DNA of 64,000 nucleotides from Oscillatoria nigro-viridis PCC 7112 (GTDB taxonomy: Bacteria; Cyanobacteriota; Cyanobacteriia; Cyanobacteriales; Microcoleaceae), in NCBI RefSeq assembly GCF_000317475.1, contig NC_019729.1, positions 944,501-1,008,500 of the forward strand. Reading direction: 5' to 3'. Positions 33,511 to 42,900 of this stretch are shown here, in pieces. The notes below the pieces were generated by a model. The model was not told the origin of the DNA. It did not search any database and was given only the letters and a program-made list of their open reading frames with translations. The translations under genes and the position numbers were made by a program. Each line of letters begins with the position of its first letter. Within the stretch, counting starts at the first letter, position 1.

Positions 33511-35184
33511 ATGGAATCTACGAAAGATCGCGATCGACTAAATTCTCACAACCCTTCACTTGACAAGTGGCTGCGATTTTTAATTATCGCCGTATTAGTC
33601 ATAGGTATTTTATTTCGCTTCGCCAATCTCGATCGCAAATTTTACTGGATCGACGAAACATATACTTCTTTGAGAGTTTCTGGCTACACCGAAGCCGAAA
33701 TAATCAAACAAATTTCCTACCAGAAAATAACCTCGCCTGCGGATTTACAAAAATATCAGCAGATAAATTCCGAAAAAACTGTAAGGGATACCCTGAATTC
33801 TTTAGCAACAGAAGACCCCCAACACCCCCCGCTGTATTACGTACTAGCGCGATATTGGGCGCAGTGGTTCGGCAGTTCCGTGGCAGCAATGAGAAGTTTG
33901 GCTGCCGTGATTAGCCTGCTAGTATTTCCCGCAATTTATTGGCTGGCTTGGGAGTTATTTGAATCTTCAGCCGTAGCGTGGATGGCGATCGCAATTTTTG
34001 CCATTTCTCCCTACCACATCCTATTTGCCCAAGAAGCGAGACAGTACAGCTTGTGGACTGTTACTACTATTTTATCAACTGCCGCCCTGCTGCGAGCAAT
34101 GCGCGCTACCGACGCAAATCAAAACCCAATTTGGCTTGTTTATCACTGGACAATTTACGCAGTCATGACAACAATGGGATTTTACACCCACTTGTTATTT
34201 GTCTGCGTCGCTGCTGCCCATGCAATCTACGTCGCAGTTATTGCCAACTGGCGCGATGTGAAAACATTCATTTCCTATTATGTCGCATCTTTAATCGCAT
34301 CGATCGGCTTCATGCCTTCCCTCATAAATACTGTAGAAAACTTCAATCAAGTTAGAAGCACAACAGCATGGGCAGAACAAACAAATTACTTAAGATTAGT
34401 CAGCAGGTGGGTTGGTTCCGTCACCATAGCATTTTTTGATATTGGCATTGATGGAACCGCCAACGCCGCACAATTAGCCTTGCTAATTCCAGTTGGGATC
34501 GTGATTCTAACTTTAGTTGGCTATGCCCTTTATTATCTGTGCCGACAAACACCAAAGCGAGTCTGGTTGATAGTATTGTTATTAATTGCAACAACTGCTT
34601 TGTTTTTAGCAGTACCCGATCTAATCAAGGGTGGAAGGCGATCGGCTAATCCGCGATATTTAGTTCCTTTTTATGTGGGAATTCAGCTAGCAGTGGCTTA
34701 CCTGCTGTCTGCAAAAATTAGTAACAATTTGGAGAACTTCAAACAGCAAAAACTGTGGAAAATAGTTATATTTGCCGTTTTTTCCGCAGGTATTATATCC
34801 GGTGGAGTTAGTTCTCAAGCAGATATTTGGTGGAATAAAGGCAGCGGTTGGTTGCGCGCCTTGGAAGTAGCTGGGACTGTCAATCAAGCCAGCAATCCCC
34901 TAATTATCAGCGATGCCAATATCGCATATATCATGCCTTTAAGTTATTACCTAGAACCAAAAGTCAAACTGCTAATAGAACCGCGCTGTTACACTTCTTG
35001 CTACAAAAATCGAGAATTGGCAAAGAAAAAACCCCAACCCCCGCAAATTCCCGGCGGTTTCAGTGAGTTGTTTGTATACAGACCGTCCTCAACTTTGCGA
35101 TCTGCAATTCAGCAACAAAACTATCAAATAGAGCCGGCTGACACTAATGTCGAGCTTAATTTGTGGAAAATTACCAAGAAATAA
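33511..35184 (+). CDS. GT39-like membrane glycosyltransferase
   Basis: 557 residues from MESTKDRDR; an upstream in-frame extension crosses repeats and is rejected. About 11 membrane helices. The first periplasmic loop contains LDRKFYWIDETYTSLRVSGY with the acidic D-E pair typical of ArnT/PMT-type (GT39) polyprenyl-phosphate sugar transferases, then EDPQHPPLYYVLARYWAQWFG (the P-P-L-Y motif). Expected to transfer a sugar from a lipid carrier at the periplasmic face; substrate unknown. A C-terminal soluble tail follows. Confidence 0.85.
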   Translation: MESTKDRDRLNSHNPSLDKWLRFLIIAVLVIGILFRFANLDRKFYWIDETYTSLRVSGYTEAEIIKQISYQKITSPADLQKYQQINSEKTVRDTLNSLATEDPQHPPLYYVLARYWAQWFGSSVAAMRSLAAVISLLVFPAIYWLAWELFESSAVAWMAIAIFAISPYHILFAQEARQYSLWTVTTILSTAALLRAMRATDANQNPIWLVYHWTIYAVMTTMGFYTHLLFVCVAAAHAIYVAVIANWRDVKTFISYYVASLIASIGFMPSLINTVENFNQVRSTTAWAEQTNYLRLVSRWVGSVTIAFFDIGIDGTANAAQLALLIPVGIVILTLVGYALYYLCRQTPKRVWLIVLLLIATTALFLAVPDLIKGGRRSANPRYLVPFYVGIQLAVAYLLSAKISNNLENFKQQKLWKIVIFAVFSAGIISGGVSSQADIWWNKGSGWLRALEVAGTVNQASNPLIISDANIAYIMPLSYYLEPKVKLLIEPRCYTSCYKNRELAKKKPQPPQIPGGFSELFVYRPSSTLRSAIQQQNYQIEPADTNVELNLWKITKK

Positions 35185-35360
35185 TCTAAAATATTAATGC
35201 AAAAAACACGGGTTTGCTGCCAAAAATCAATCTCTTAGTCACTGCGACATACGGCCCATAAACGACCTTTGTGGAAATATGTCGCAAGTATAGTTCGATA
35301 GGTTGGCTTTTTGTGGTAAGCTCAAAGTTAAGAATAAAAAAATAACATCAAAACTCTCAA

Positions 35361-35840
35361 ATGACAGTCCCTGAAACCTCCAACATTCGTAAACTGCTGT
35401 GCGATCCAGACTTAGGGCTGATTCCTCACCTAGAAAAGTGCCTGAAAGATTTGCATTCATCTGCGATCGCCAACGGAGATATATTCAAGGTAGAACCTTA
35501 CGATATAGAATTCAAAAGCTGCCACACCCAGAAGCATCCCAACGACCAAAAACCCCTCGTTACCCAGTCAGTGTTAATAAAATTTCCCCTGACTGGGAAA
35601 GTTCAAGACAAGATGCACCTATATCTGATCGCAACTGAGTTGCAGAACCAAATCGACTCCAAAATTATCGACTGGAGTGCCTTAGAACGTCGCCAATACG
35701 ATATTCAGGGCATCCCCTTAAAGCAGCCGATCACCAAAATAGACGGTCAGATGAATTACGAGTTAGTATTCGATCGACCAACCTACTGCTGCATCACTCT
35801 GTGCCGCCAATTTGACTTAACTTACGCCGCCAATTTTTAA
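35361..35840 (+). CDS. Hypothetical protein
   Basis: 159 residues, soluble, with mixed alpha/beta character (VPETSNIRKLLCDPDLGLIPHLEKCL; LIKFPLTGKVQDKMHLYLIATELQ; YELVFDRPTYCCITLCRQF). Three of its cysteines lie in the last 20 residues (CCITLC). No family recognised. The ATG is preceded by an AT-rich leader, and the gene stands between spacers rich in dispersed repeats. Confidence 0.6.
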   Translation: MTVPETSNIRKLLCDPDLGLIPHLEKCLKDLHSSAIANGDIFKVEPYDIEFKSCHTQKHPNDQKPLVTQSVLIKFPLTGKVQDKMHLYLIATELQNQIDSKIIDWSALERRQYDIQGIPLKQPITKIDGQMNYELVFDRPTYCCITLCRQFDLTYAANF

Positions 35841-35848
35841 TTTGGCTT

Positions 35849-35909
35849 GTAGGGGCGGGTTTCACCAACAATATTTAGGTTAATTAACAATCTATAAAAC
35901 CTGCCCCTA
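35849..35909. repeat. GGGGCGGGTTTCACC inverted-repeat element, copy 2
   Basis: GTAGGGGCGGGTTTCACCAACAATATTTAGG, then AACAATCTATAAAACCTGCCCCTA: a 61-bp element with complementary GGGGC(G/A)GGTTT ends. Related to 27859-27919 and, inverted, to 35981-36041. Confidence 0.75.
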
Positions 35910-35980
35910 TTCCACGGTAAACCCCTTGTACATTTTTCGCATTCAATACAAATCAATGTTGATGTAGATTGTTAGTTGTG

Positions 35981-36041
35981 TGGGGGCGGGTTTATGTAGA
36001 TTGTTAGTAGCAATTCGATATTGTTGGTGAAACCCGCCCCT
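35981..36041. repeat. GGGGCGGGTTTCACC inverted-repeat element, copy 3 (inverted)
   Basis: TGGGGGCGGGTTTATGTAGATTGTTAGT...ATATTGTTGGTGAAACCCGCCCCT: the same 61-bp element as copies 1 and 2 in the opposite orientation. A partial GATTGTTAG piece lies just before it. Confidence 0.75.
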
Positions 36042-36068
36042 AGGAAATCTGGTAACAGTATGTCAAGC

Positions 36069-36118
36069 CCATTACCAATTACCAATTACCAATTACCAAT
36101 TATCAATTATCAATTAAT
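36069..36118. repeat. ATTACCA tandem microsatellite
   Basis: Four copies of the 9-base unit ATTACCAAT, then two of ATTATCAAT, directly after the stop (minus strand) of the subtilase gene. Shorter copies occur at 19981-20000 and 30255-30282. Probably slippage-generated. Confidence 0.8.
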
Positions 36119-38164
36119 TCAAACCGCTCGATTCGCAGTTTCCGCAAGAATCCTCTTAATATCAGCAGGAGTCAGACTCGGATTAGCTTGCAACATCAAA
36201 GCTATCACCCCAGCTACCTGCGGCACTGCCATTGAAGTACCGGCAAAATATCGATAGGGAATCCCCGGTTGAGAAAGCGGCACAGTTGAATAAATATCAC
36301 CAGAATCCGCCCTACCACCGTCGCCGCCCGGAGCAACAAAATAATTAATTCCCTCCGCACCTGCCTGGTTAGAATAATCCGCAAACAAGCCATTTCGGCT
36401 AACAGCACCGACAGCAATTCCTACTTCATTGGCAAACCGAGCCGGATAATCTGGTTGTAGGCGAGCATCATTTCCCGCCGCCGAAATCACGATCGCGCCT
36501 TGAGCTTCAGCCGCTCGAATCGCATCCAATTCTTGAGCATTCAACTGTTGACCGCCCAAACTCACATTTATTATCTTCGCTCCATTTGCTACCGCATAAT
36601 TAATCGCATTAATCTCATCCCTAATTTTCCCTACTCCCGCGCTATCGAGTATTTTCAAAGGCATAATCTTCGCAGTCGGAGCCGTTCCAGTAATCCCAAC
36701 CCCATCTTTTTTCGCAGCAACTAAACCCGCGATATGAGTGCCGTGACTGTTATCATCCATCGGGTCATTATCGTTGTTCACAAAATCCCATCCCCGGAAA
36801 TCGTCAACAAAGCCATTGCCATCATCATCAACACCGTTGCTAGCTTTATTGCGACCGATCGCATCAACACCGGTTTCCCCCGCATTGCTCCAAATATTCC
36901 CCGTCAAATCCGGGTGATTGTAGTCAACTCCGCTGTCGATAACTGCCACCACAATTCCGTCTCCAGTCAACCCCTGGGCCCAAACCTCTGGAGCTTTAAT
37001 TAAATCTCTGCCCCACTCGTCGCCGCCCAAATCGGGAACATCAGGAAAAGTTGCAGTACCTTGAGCTTTAGCAACTGCCGCCGCTGCATTCACCAAACCG
37101 AACCCAAAACGAGAGTCAAAACCCTGCAAGTTGCTCGGATTGTTAGGAGAAACAGTTGCAGGGGTTGCAGACAGATTGAGGGAGAAATTTGTACTGCCTT
37201 GGTATTGATAAACTCGGACAAAGTAAGTTCCTGCGGCTAAACCGTTGATGTCGATCGCTTCCGGCGATAAATCCGGTTGTTGAGAAGAAGCAATAATATC
37301 GGTAAAGTCAATAGAATTGTCGCCGTTAAGATCTTTAATTAAAGCCACGTCAACATCGGCCGTCAAACCGCTGACAGTTAAGTTAAAGTCGCTAGTTGCA
37401 GGCAAAGTAAAGCGGTAAAGGCCGTCTGGCCGGGCGTTGCTAACCGAGTCTGCGATCGTTTGAGTGGCGCCCAAAACGCCTAAATCGCGAGCTCGATCCA
37501 GTTGGTTGCCCAATACGGTAGTTGCAGAGATGAATGTATTGGCGAGGTCTTGTGGAGATGCGTTGGCTACCAAGCCTAAAATAGCATTGGATTGGCGAAT
37601 TTTAATTAATGTATTGGAAATACCGGGGGCGATCGATATTTCTTCGAGAATCAAGTCAGCTTCGGTAAGATTGTCAGTCAGTCCGATCGAATCCACAAAA
37701 CTGTTAAAGTCAGTAATCACGTCTGCAGCAGCCGGATCGGAGACTGCGGAGTCGCTGCGGAGGACAAAGATATCTGGACCCAAACCCCCTGTCAGCGTAT
37801 CTTTACCCCCATCGCCCACTAAAACGTCGCTGCCGTCGCCGCCGTTGAGGGCGTCCCCTCCCTTACCTCCCTGCAAGGTATCGCTGCCGGCATCGCCAAA
37901 CAGGAAGTCTGCGCCGGCACCGCCGTTAAGTACATCGTTGCCCGCACCACCTAACAGCGTATCGGAATTGCCACCGCCGAGGATGCGATCGTTACCATTA
38001 TCGCCGCTAATTCTTTCGGCATCGGACGAACCGACAATAAAATCGTTGCCGCCGAGGGCAAAAAATCCGTTAGGATAAGGAGTCAAAAAGCCCGGAGTCA
38101 AGGCGAAACTATTGGGGCTATCATCTAAAAGATAGGAAAGACCGTCAGGGCTCGGGCCGGGCAT
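36119..38164 (-). CDS. S8 subtilisin-like peptidase with N-terminal RTX calcium-binding repeats
   Basis: 681 residues. After a short lead, residues about 45-135 are RTX nonapeptides (GNDRILGG, GNDVLNGG, GSDTLQGG), which bind Ca2+ and fold outside the cell. Residues about 195-340 contain a PPC-like module (YRFTLPATSDFNLTVSGL...GTYFVRVYQYQGSTNFSLNL). The subtilase domain follows with the complete triad: D410 in VVAVIDSGVD, H474 in SHGTHIAG and S644 in GTSMAVPQVAG. No Sec signal peptide is seen, so export may be by an unconventional or type I route. RTX repeats usually lie at the C-terminus; here they precede the protease, which ends the protein. Confidence 0.88.
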   Translation of the reverse strand: MPGPSPDGLSYLLDDSPNSFALTPGFLTPYPNGFFALGGNDFIVGSSDAERISGDNGNDRILGGGNSDTLLGGAGNDVLNGGAGADFLFGDAGSDTLQGGKGGDALNGGDGSDVLVGDGGKDTLTGGLGPDIFVLRSDSAVSDPAAADVITDFNSFVDSIGLTDNLTEADLILEEISIAPGISNTLIKIRQSNAILGLVANASPQDLANTFISATTVLGNQLDRARDLGVLGATQTIADSVSNARPDGLYRFTLPATSDFNLTVSGLTADVDVALIKDLNGDNSIDFTDIIASSQQPDLSPEAIDINGLAAGTYFVRVYQYQGSTNFSLNLSATPATVSPNNPSNLQGFDSRFGFGLVNAAAAVAKAQGTATFPDVPDLGGDEWGRDLIKAPEVWAQGLTGDGIVVAVIDSGVDYNHPDLTGNIWSNAGETGVDAIGRNKASNGVDDDGNGFVDDFRGWDFVNNDNDPMDDNSHGTHIAGLVAAKKDGVGITGTAPTAKIMPLKILDSAGVGKIRDEINAINYAVANGAKIINVSLGGQQLNAQELDAIRAAEAQGAIVISAAGNDARLQPDYPARFANEVGIAVGAVSRNGLFADYSNQAGAEGINYFVAPGGDGGRADSGDIYSTVPLSQPGIPYRYFAGTSMAVPQVAGVIALMLQANPSLTPADIKRILAETANRAV

Positions 38165-38292
38165 AGAAATGTACTCCTAGCGAGGTATATCGATCTAAAT
38201 TTTAGATTTTAAATTTAAGTTTGTGGTTAAAAACGCCCTAAATCGTCGGTAAGGCGGGCATTACGGACAGTCTGTAGAGGCCTGCACAGGTT

Positions 38293-38432
38293 AGGTTAAA
38301 CTAAGATGTTCCACCATTCTCAATTTCTTGTTTAGGAACAGGCTTTTCGGCCTGTTCCACAAAAATGTTGAGTTATTGTGGAACGGGCCGGAAAGCCCGT
38401 TCTTGAGAATGGTGCAACATCTCAGGTTAAAC
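38293..38432. mobile_element. Putative 122-bp MITE with 9-bp target duplication
   Basis: A segment (38302-38423) has terminal inverted repeats GATGTTCCACCATTCTCAA and TTGAGAATGGTGCAACATC (one mismatch) and an inner hairpin around GGAACAGGC...GCCTGTTCC and GGAACGGGCC...GCCCGTTC. It is flanked on both sides by AGGTTAAAC (38293-38301 and 38424-38432). It contains no gene. The size, ends and direct repeats fit a non-autonomous transposon, with the 9-bp repeat as the target duplication. Confidence 0.7.
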
Positions 38433-38549
38433 AGATTTATTCCGTCATATCATGCCGTGTAAATCTACCACAATTCCGCCTTAGTCCCTCTAAAATATAA
38501 AATCTAAAACAGTATAACTTAATCCCAAATTCAAAATCGGGATCGGAAA

Positions 38550-39599
38550 ATGGGAAAACAACACTTGCATCGAATTCAGAGTTTTTTGAAGATCGCGAAG
38601 TCGCATTTAAAGCCTTATTTGCGCTATTTGATTTTGGGCGGGACGTTTTTATTTATTGCCAAAGCTTTGTTAACTCACTGGCGAGAAGTCGCGAATATCC
38701 AAATTCGATCCGAAAGTTTTCCGTTGCTGGCGATCGCCCTCGGCGTCACTTTACTTTCTCTAATTTTTGTCGGCTGGGTGTGGATGTTGATTTTGCGAGA
38801 ATTCCGCCAACCTGTAACTGCCGCCTGGGCGATTCAAGTTTTTCTCAAAACTAATATTGCCAAGTATTTACCGGGGAATATTTGGCATTTTTGGGGTCGA
38901 ATATTGGACGCCAAAAAGGCAGGTATTTTTCCGAAAGCTGCTACTCTCAGCGTGTTGCTGGAACCGCTGCTGATGGCTTCTGCTGGCGTTTTGATTGGGT
39001 TGATTTGTTTTGACAAATTCAATTGGTTTTTGCGGATTGTCGGTTGTGCTGCTATTTTAACGGCGATTCATCCCCGCATTTTAAATCCGATCGTTCTATT
39101 TGTAGAGCGGTTGAAGTTATCCAAGAACAATGGGGCAAATTCAAAGGCTGGGGAGGCGGCAGGCGAGGAACTTAATTTTCGTGTAGAGTCTAGTTCCAAT
39201 ATACCTAAAAAAACATCGAATGTCAAGTCCCGCCGCCAAATTAATTTGCCAATTAAACGCTATCCTTTAGTACCGTTAATCGGACAAATGTGTTTTATCG
39301 GATTGCGGGGATGCGGTTTTTTGCTAACGGTAACTGCTTTAACTCCGGTGAACTTTAGCAATATTCCCAACTTGTTCGGTGCTTTTTGTTTTGCGTTCGT
39401 TGTCGGTTTAGTCGTACCGGGAGCACCGGGGGGAATGGGAGTATTTGAAGCAACGGCGATCGCCCTGCTGTCCGATCGCTTTTCTACGGGTATAATTCTG
39501 AGTGCGGTGGCTTTGTATCGGATAATTAGCATTCTGGCGGATGTTTCCGGTGCTGTTTTGGCAAAGCTCGATCGCCAGCGCGATCGGCGCAGCAAATGA
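38550..39599 (+). CDS. UPF0104 / lysylphosphatidylglycerol synthase-type membrane protein
   Basis: 349 residues with about eight membrane helices. It resembles the membrane (flippase) domain of MprF and its stand-alone relatives: TAAWAIQVFLKTNIAKYLPGNIWHFWGR (the K-Y-L-P-G-x-x-W block near 105-118) and VVPGAPGGMGVFEATAIALL near 290-310. A polar insertion at about 195-235 separates the two halves. The last 190 bases of this gene (39399-39588) are repeated at 45242-45431, where they are part of a chimeric scar. Confidence 0.85.
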   Translation: MGKQHLHRIQSFLKIAKSHLKPYLRYLILGGTFLFIAKALLTHWREVANIQIRSESFPLLAIALGVTLLSLIFVGWVWMLILREFRQPVTAAWAIQVFLKTNIAKYLPGNIWHFWGRILDAKKAGIFPKAATLSVLLEPLLMASAGVLIGLICFDKFNWFLRIVGCAAILTAIHPRILNPIVLFVERLKLSKNNGANSKAGEAAGEELNFRVESSSNIPKKTSNVKSRRQINLPIKRYPLVPLIGQMCFIGLRGCGFLLTVTALTPVNFSNIPNLFGAFCFAFVVGLVVPGAPGGMGVFEATAIALLSDRFSTGIILSAVALYRIISILADVSGAVLAKLDRQRDRRSK

Positions 39600-39933
39600 G
39601 TGGGAAAATATATAATCCCAGCGGACTTGCCCCGATTAGCACGAGTCGAAAATATGTATTTTTATTAAGATTTTTTGCTTACTTACGTATGCTGGGTATA
39701 GTTGAGCTTAGAGAAAATTTTGTCAAATAATCTGTTTGGGTTCATCCAGAACAAAGCCACAAACAATATAGTCTGAATCAATAAATTTAAGACCTGCAAA
39801 CAAACCGAGTTGCTCTCATAAAATCCACATTTTTAGGTATTTATACCCTAAAAAAAACGTTTTTTTTTAGTTCCGGTGTGCTTGTCCTGGATTTATGAAA
39901 AATTGTTAACTTTAGACCATAGGGTACACAGCT
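39600..39933. other. Upstream region of the giant DUF4347/RTX gene
   Basis: No gene. It contains a near-perfect AT palindrome, CTAAAAAAAACGTTTTTTTTTAG (about 39848-39870), about 63 bases before the start codon. This could be a strong terminator for transcription from the left or an A-tract regulatory element. No Shine-Dalgarno of note is seen at the ATG. Confidence 0.5.
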
Positions 39934-42900
39934 ATGATGCCAGTTTTATCAGCAGGTGCGAGCAAAGTTCCGAATCAAATCAACGCGGGCAATGGGAGTT
40001 TTGGGGAAAAGAGCGATCGCACCCATAACCGCAGTACAATAGTATTTATTGATGCGGCAGTAGCAGACTATCAAACACTCATAAATGGAGTGAAATTGGG
40101 AGTAGAAGCAATAGTTATCGACTCGCACAGAGATGGAGTCGAACAAATTAGCGAAGTGTTAGCTAATCGCACCAATATTGACAGCATTCATCTAGTTTCC
40201 CACGGCGAACCAGGAAGATTGCAACTCGGTAAAACCAGAGTATCTGTTGATAACCTAGAAGATTATAGCCAGCAATTGCAGCAATGGCGGCGCGCTTTCA
40301 CAATTGATGCAGACATCCTGATTTACGGCTGCAATGTAGCAGCAGCATCCCGCGCTTGTCAGAAAGTCCGCCAGGGAATGAATTCCCTGTCTCAAAGCGA
40401 AAGTCGGTTGAAACCGACTAAAAACAATTTCATTAAACAGTCCTCTAAAGAGGACTTTTGCTATGAGACGGGGGTTTCAACCCCAGGCGGACTCGATGAA
40501 CCACCCTTAGAAGACTGTTGCTATGAGACGGGGGTTTCAACCCCCGACGGACTTGATGAACCAGCCTTAGATGGTGTCCACTTCCTCCACCGTATTGCAT
40601 CCCTCACTGGTGCAAATATCGCCGCATCCAAGCATCTCACGGGGAGTGCAAAATTAGGTGGCAACTGGGAACTCGAAATACAAATCGGCCACATCAAATC
40701 GCCCCTAGCATTCGAGTCACAGGCGATGCAAAATTATGCGTCTGTTTTGGCTACCTATAGCGTTACCAATACTTTCGATAGCGGTTTGGGATCTCTGCGA
40801 GATGCGCTCCAACAAGCCAATTCCAATCCCGGATTAGACACAATTAACTTTAACATTCCCGGCACTGGCCCTTATACCATTACCCTTAATCAAGCCTTAC
40901 CTGTCATCACCAGCCCAGTTATTATCGATGGCAAATCTCAACCAGGATATGCTGGTAAACCAATTATAGAACTCAATGGCAGTTTAGTAAAACAACCAGG
41001 CTCGTCATCTGGGGGCAACTCTAAGTTTCTCACTGGTTTAGAGTTAGGTAAAAGCCTTTATGGTGGCGCAGAAAATTCCAGTGGAAGTACCATTCAAGGA
41101 TTGGTTATTAACGGATTTGGAAAGGGCGGAGATTTGATAGGTCACGGCATTCTGGTGACAACTAATAACAATACCATCCAAGATAACTACATTGGCACTG
41201 ATATTAGCGGTACGACTGCTGTAGGCAACACTTTCGCTGGGGTCAGAATCCAAAGTTACACTCAAAACAATCCTCCTAATGTCACCCCCATAACAGGTAA
41301 TATTATCTCGCGCAACGTCATTTCTGGCAACGGCTTTACAGGCATATTTGTGGCGAGGGACGGAGTCACAAATACCAAAATTACTGGCAATTACATCGGG
41401 ACTGATGCCACGGGGACAATAAATTTAGGCACCGAGGGCGATGGCATTTTGATCTTAGGCAAAAACGGGAATAATACAATCGGGGGCATAGTACCTGGAG
41501 AAGGTAATATCATTGCTAACAATAAAGGGAGTGGCATTGAAATTAATGCAAGTTCCGGCAGTAACACCATACAAGGCAATCGTATCTTTAACAACAAAAG
41601 ATTAGGTATTGACTTAATCGGCAATACTGGCCTCACTCCCAACGATTTGGGAGATGCGGATACAGGCAGCAACAATCTGCAAAATTACCCGGTTCTGACC
41701 TCAGTTAGTGGCAACACAGTCAGCGGCATTCTCAACAGCACTCCTAACGCCAACTTCCGCGTCGAATTCTTTGCAAATACCAGTTATGACCAGGCAGGTG
41801 CAGGTCAAGGTGAAACTTTCCTGGGTTTCCAAGACGTTACTACAGATAGTGCTGGCAATGCTAATATCAACTTGGCCTACACTCCAGTAGCAGGCAAACC
41901 AGTTCTCGCTGCTACTGCTACTAATAAAACCACAGGCGATACCTCGGAATTTTCCCGTCGCAATCAATCTCCTATTAATTCGATACCGGGAAGAACAACC
42001 ACCACCACAACTAACCCGAATAACATTACCATCAACAGCGGAAACTTCGTATATAACGTTTTAGCGACACCCTATCCGTCTGCTATTGACGTTTCAGGTG
42101 TAACAGGAAAAGTAGACAGCGTTACGATCGCTCTTAACAATGTTAAAACGGTTTATGGTCAATATCCCGATGAATCGCAGGTCATCAATCTCTTGCTAGT
42201 TGGGCCAGAGGGACAAAACGTGGTGTTAATGTCTCACGTTCCATCTGCACCACTCAACAACGTCACGCTGAAGTTGGATGATAATGCAGCCTCTTTTCTT
42301 TATGATTTTTCTAGTTCTACAGTCCCAACTATCGCTTCAGGCAACTACAAACCGAGTAACTATTCGTTAAACAATGCTCGCGATATTTATCCCTTTGTTA
42401 TACCGGAACCGACACCGACAGGAGCACCAGAAGGGCCTTACGGTTCGACTCTTTCTGTTTTTAACAAAACTAATCCCAACGGCACTTGGAAATTGTATGC
42501 GGTTGATGCCAACCAATATAATAGTAAAGCTTCCAATGCTACTACTCCAGGAAATATTGCCAGTTGGAGTGTAGACATTACTACTGATATCGGCAAAGAA
42601 ACGACGAATCAAAATACTCCTCGCATCTTCTCTGCTAGCAACGGCAATAGTATCTCTGTATCGGATGCAGATAGTGAGTCTGTCGAAGTTAATCTCAGCG
42701 TTACCAGCGGCACTCTTACACTCAAGTCGCTGACGGGAGTTACCGGATCGGGGAATGGCAGCAACAGCCTGATTTATACGGGGAAACAGGCTGATATTAA
42801 TGCTGCTTTAGACGGTTTAACTTATACGCCGAATCTGAACTTTAGCGGAACGGATACGCTGACTTTGACGACAAACGATCGCGGATCGGCAGAATTAGGC

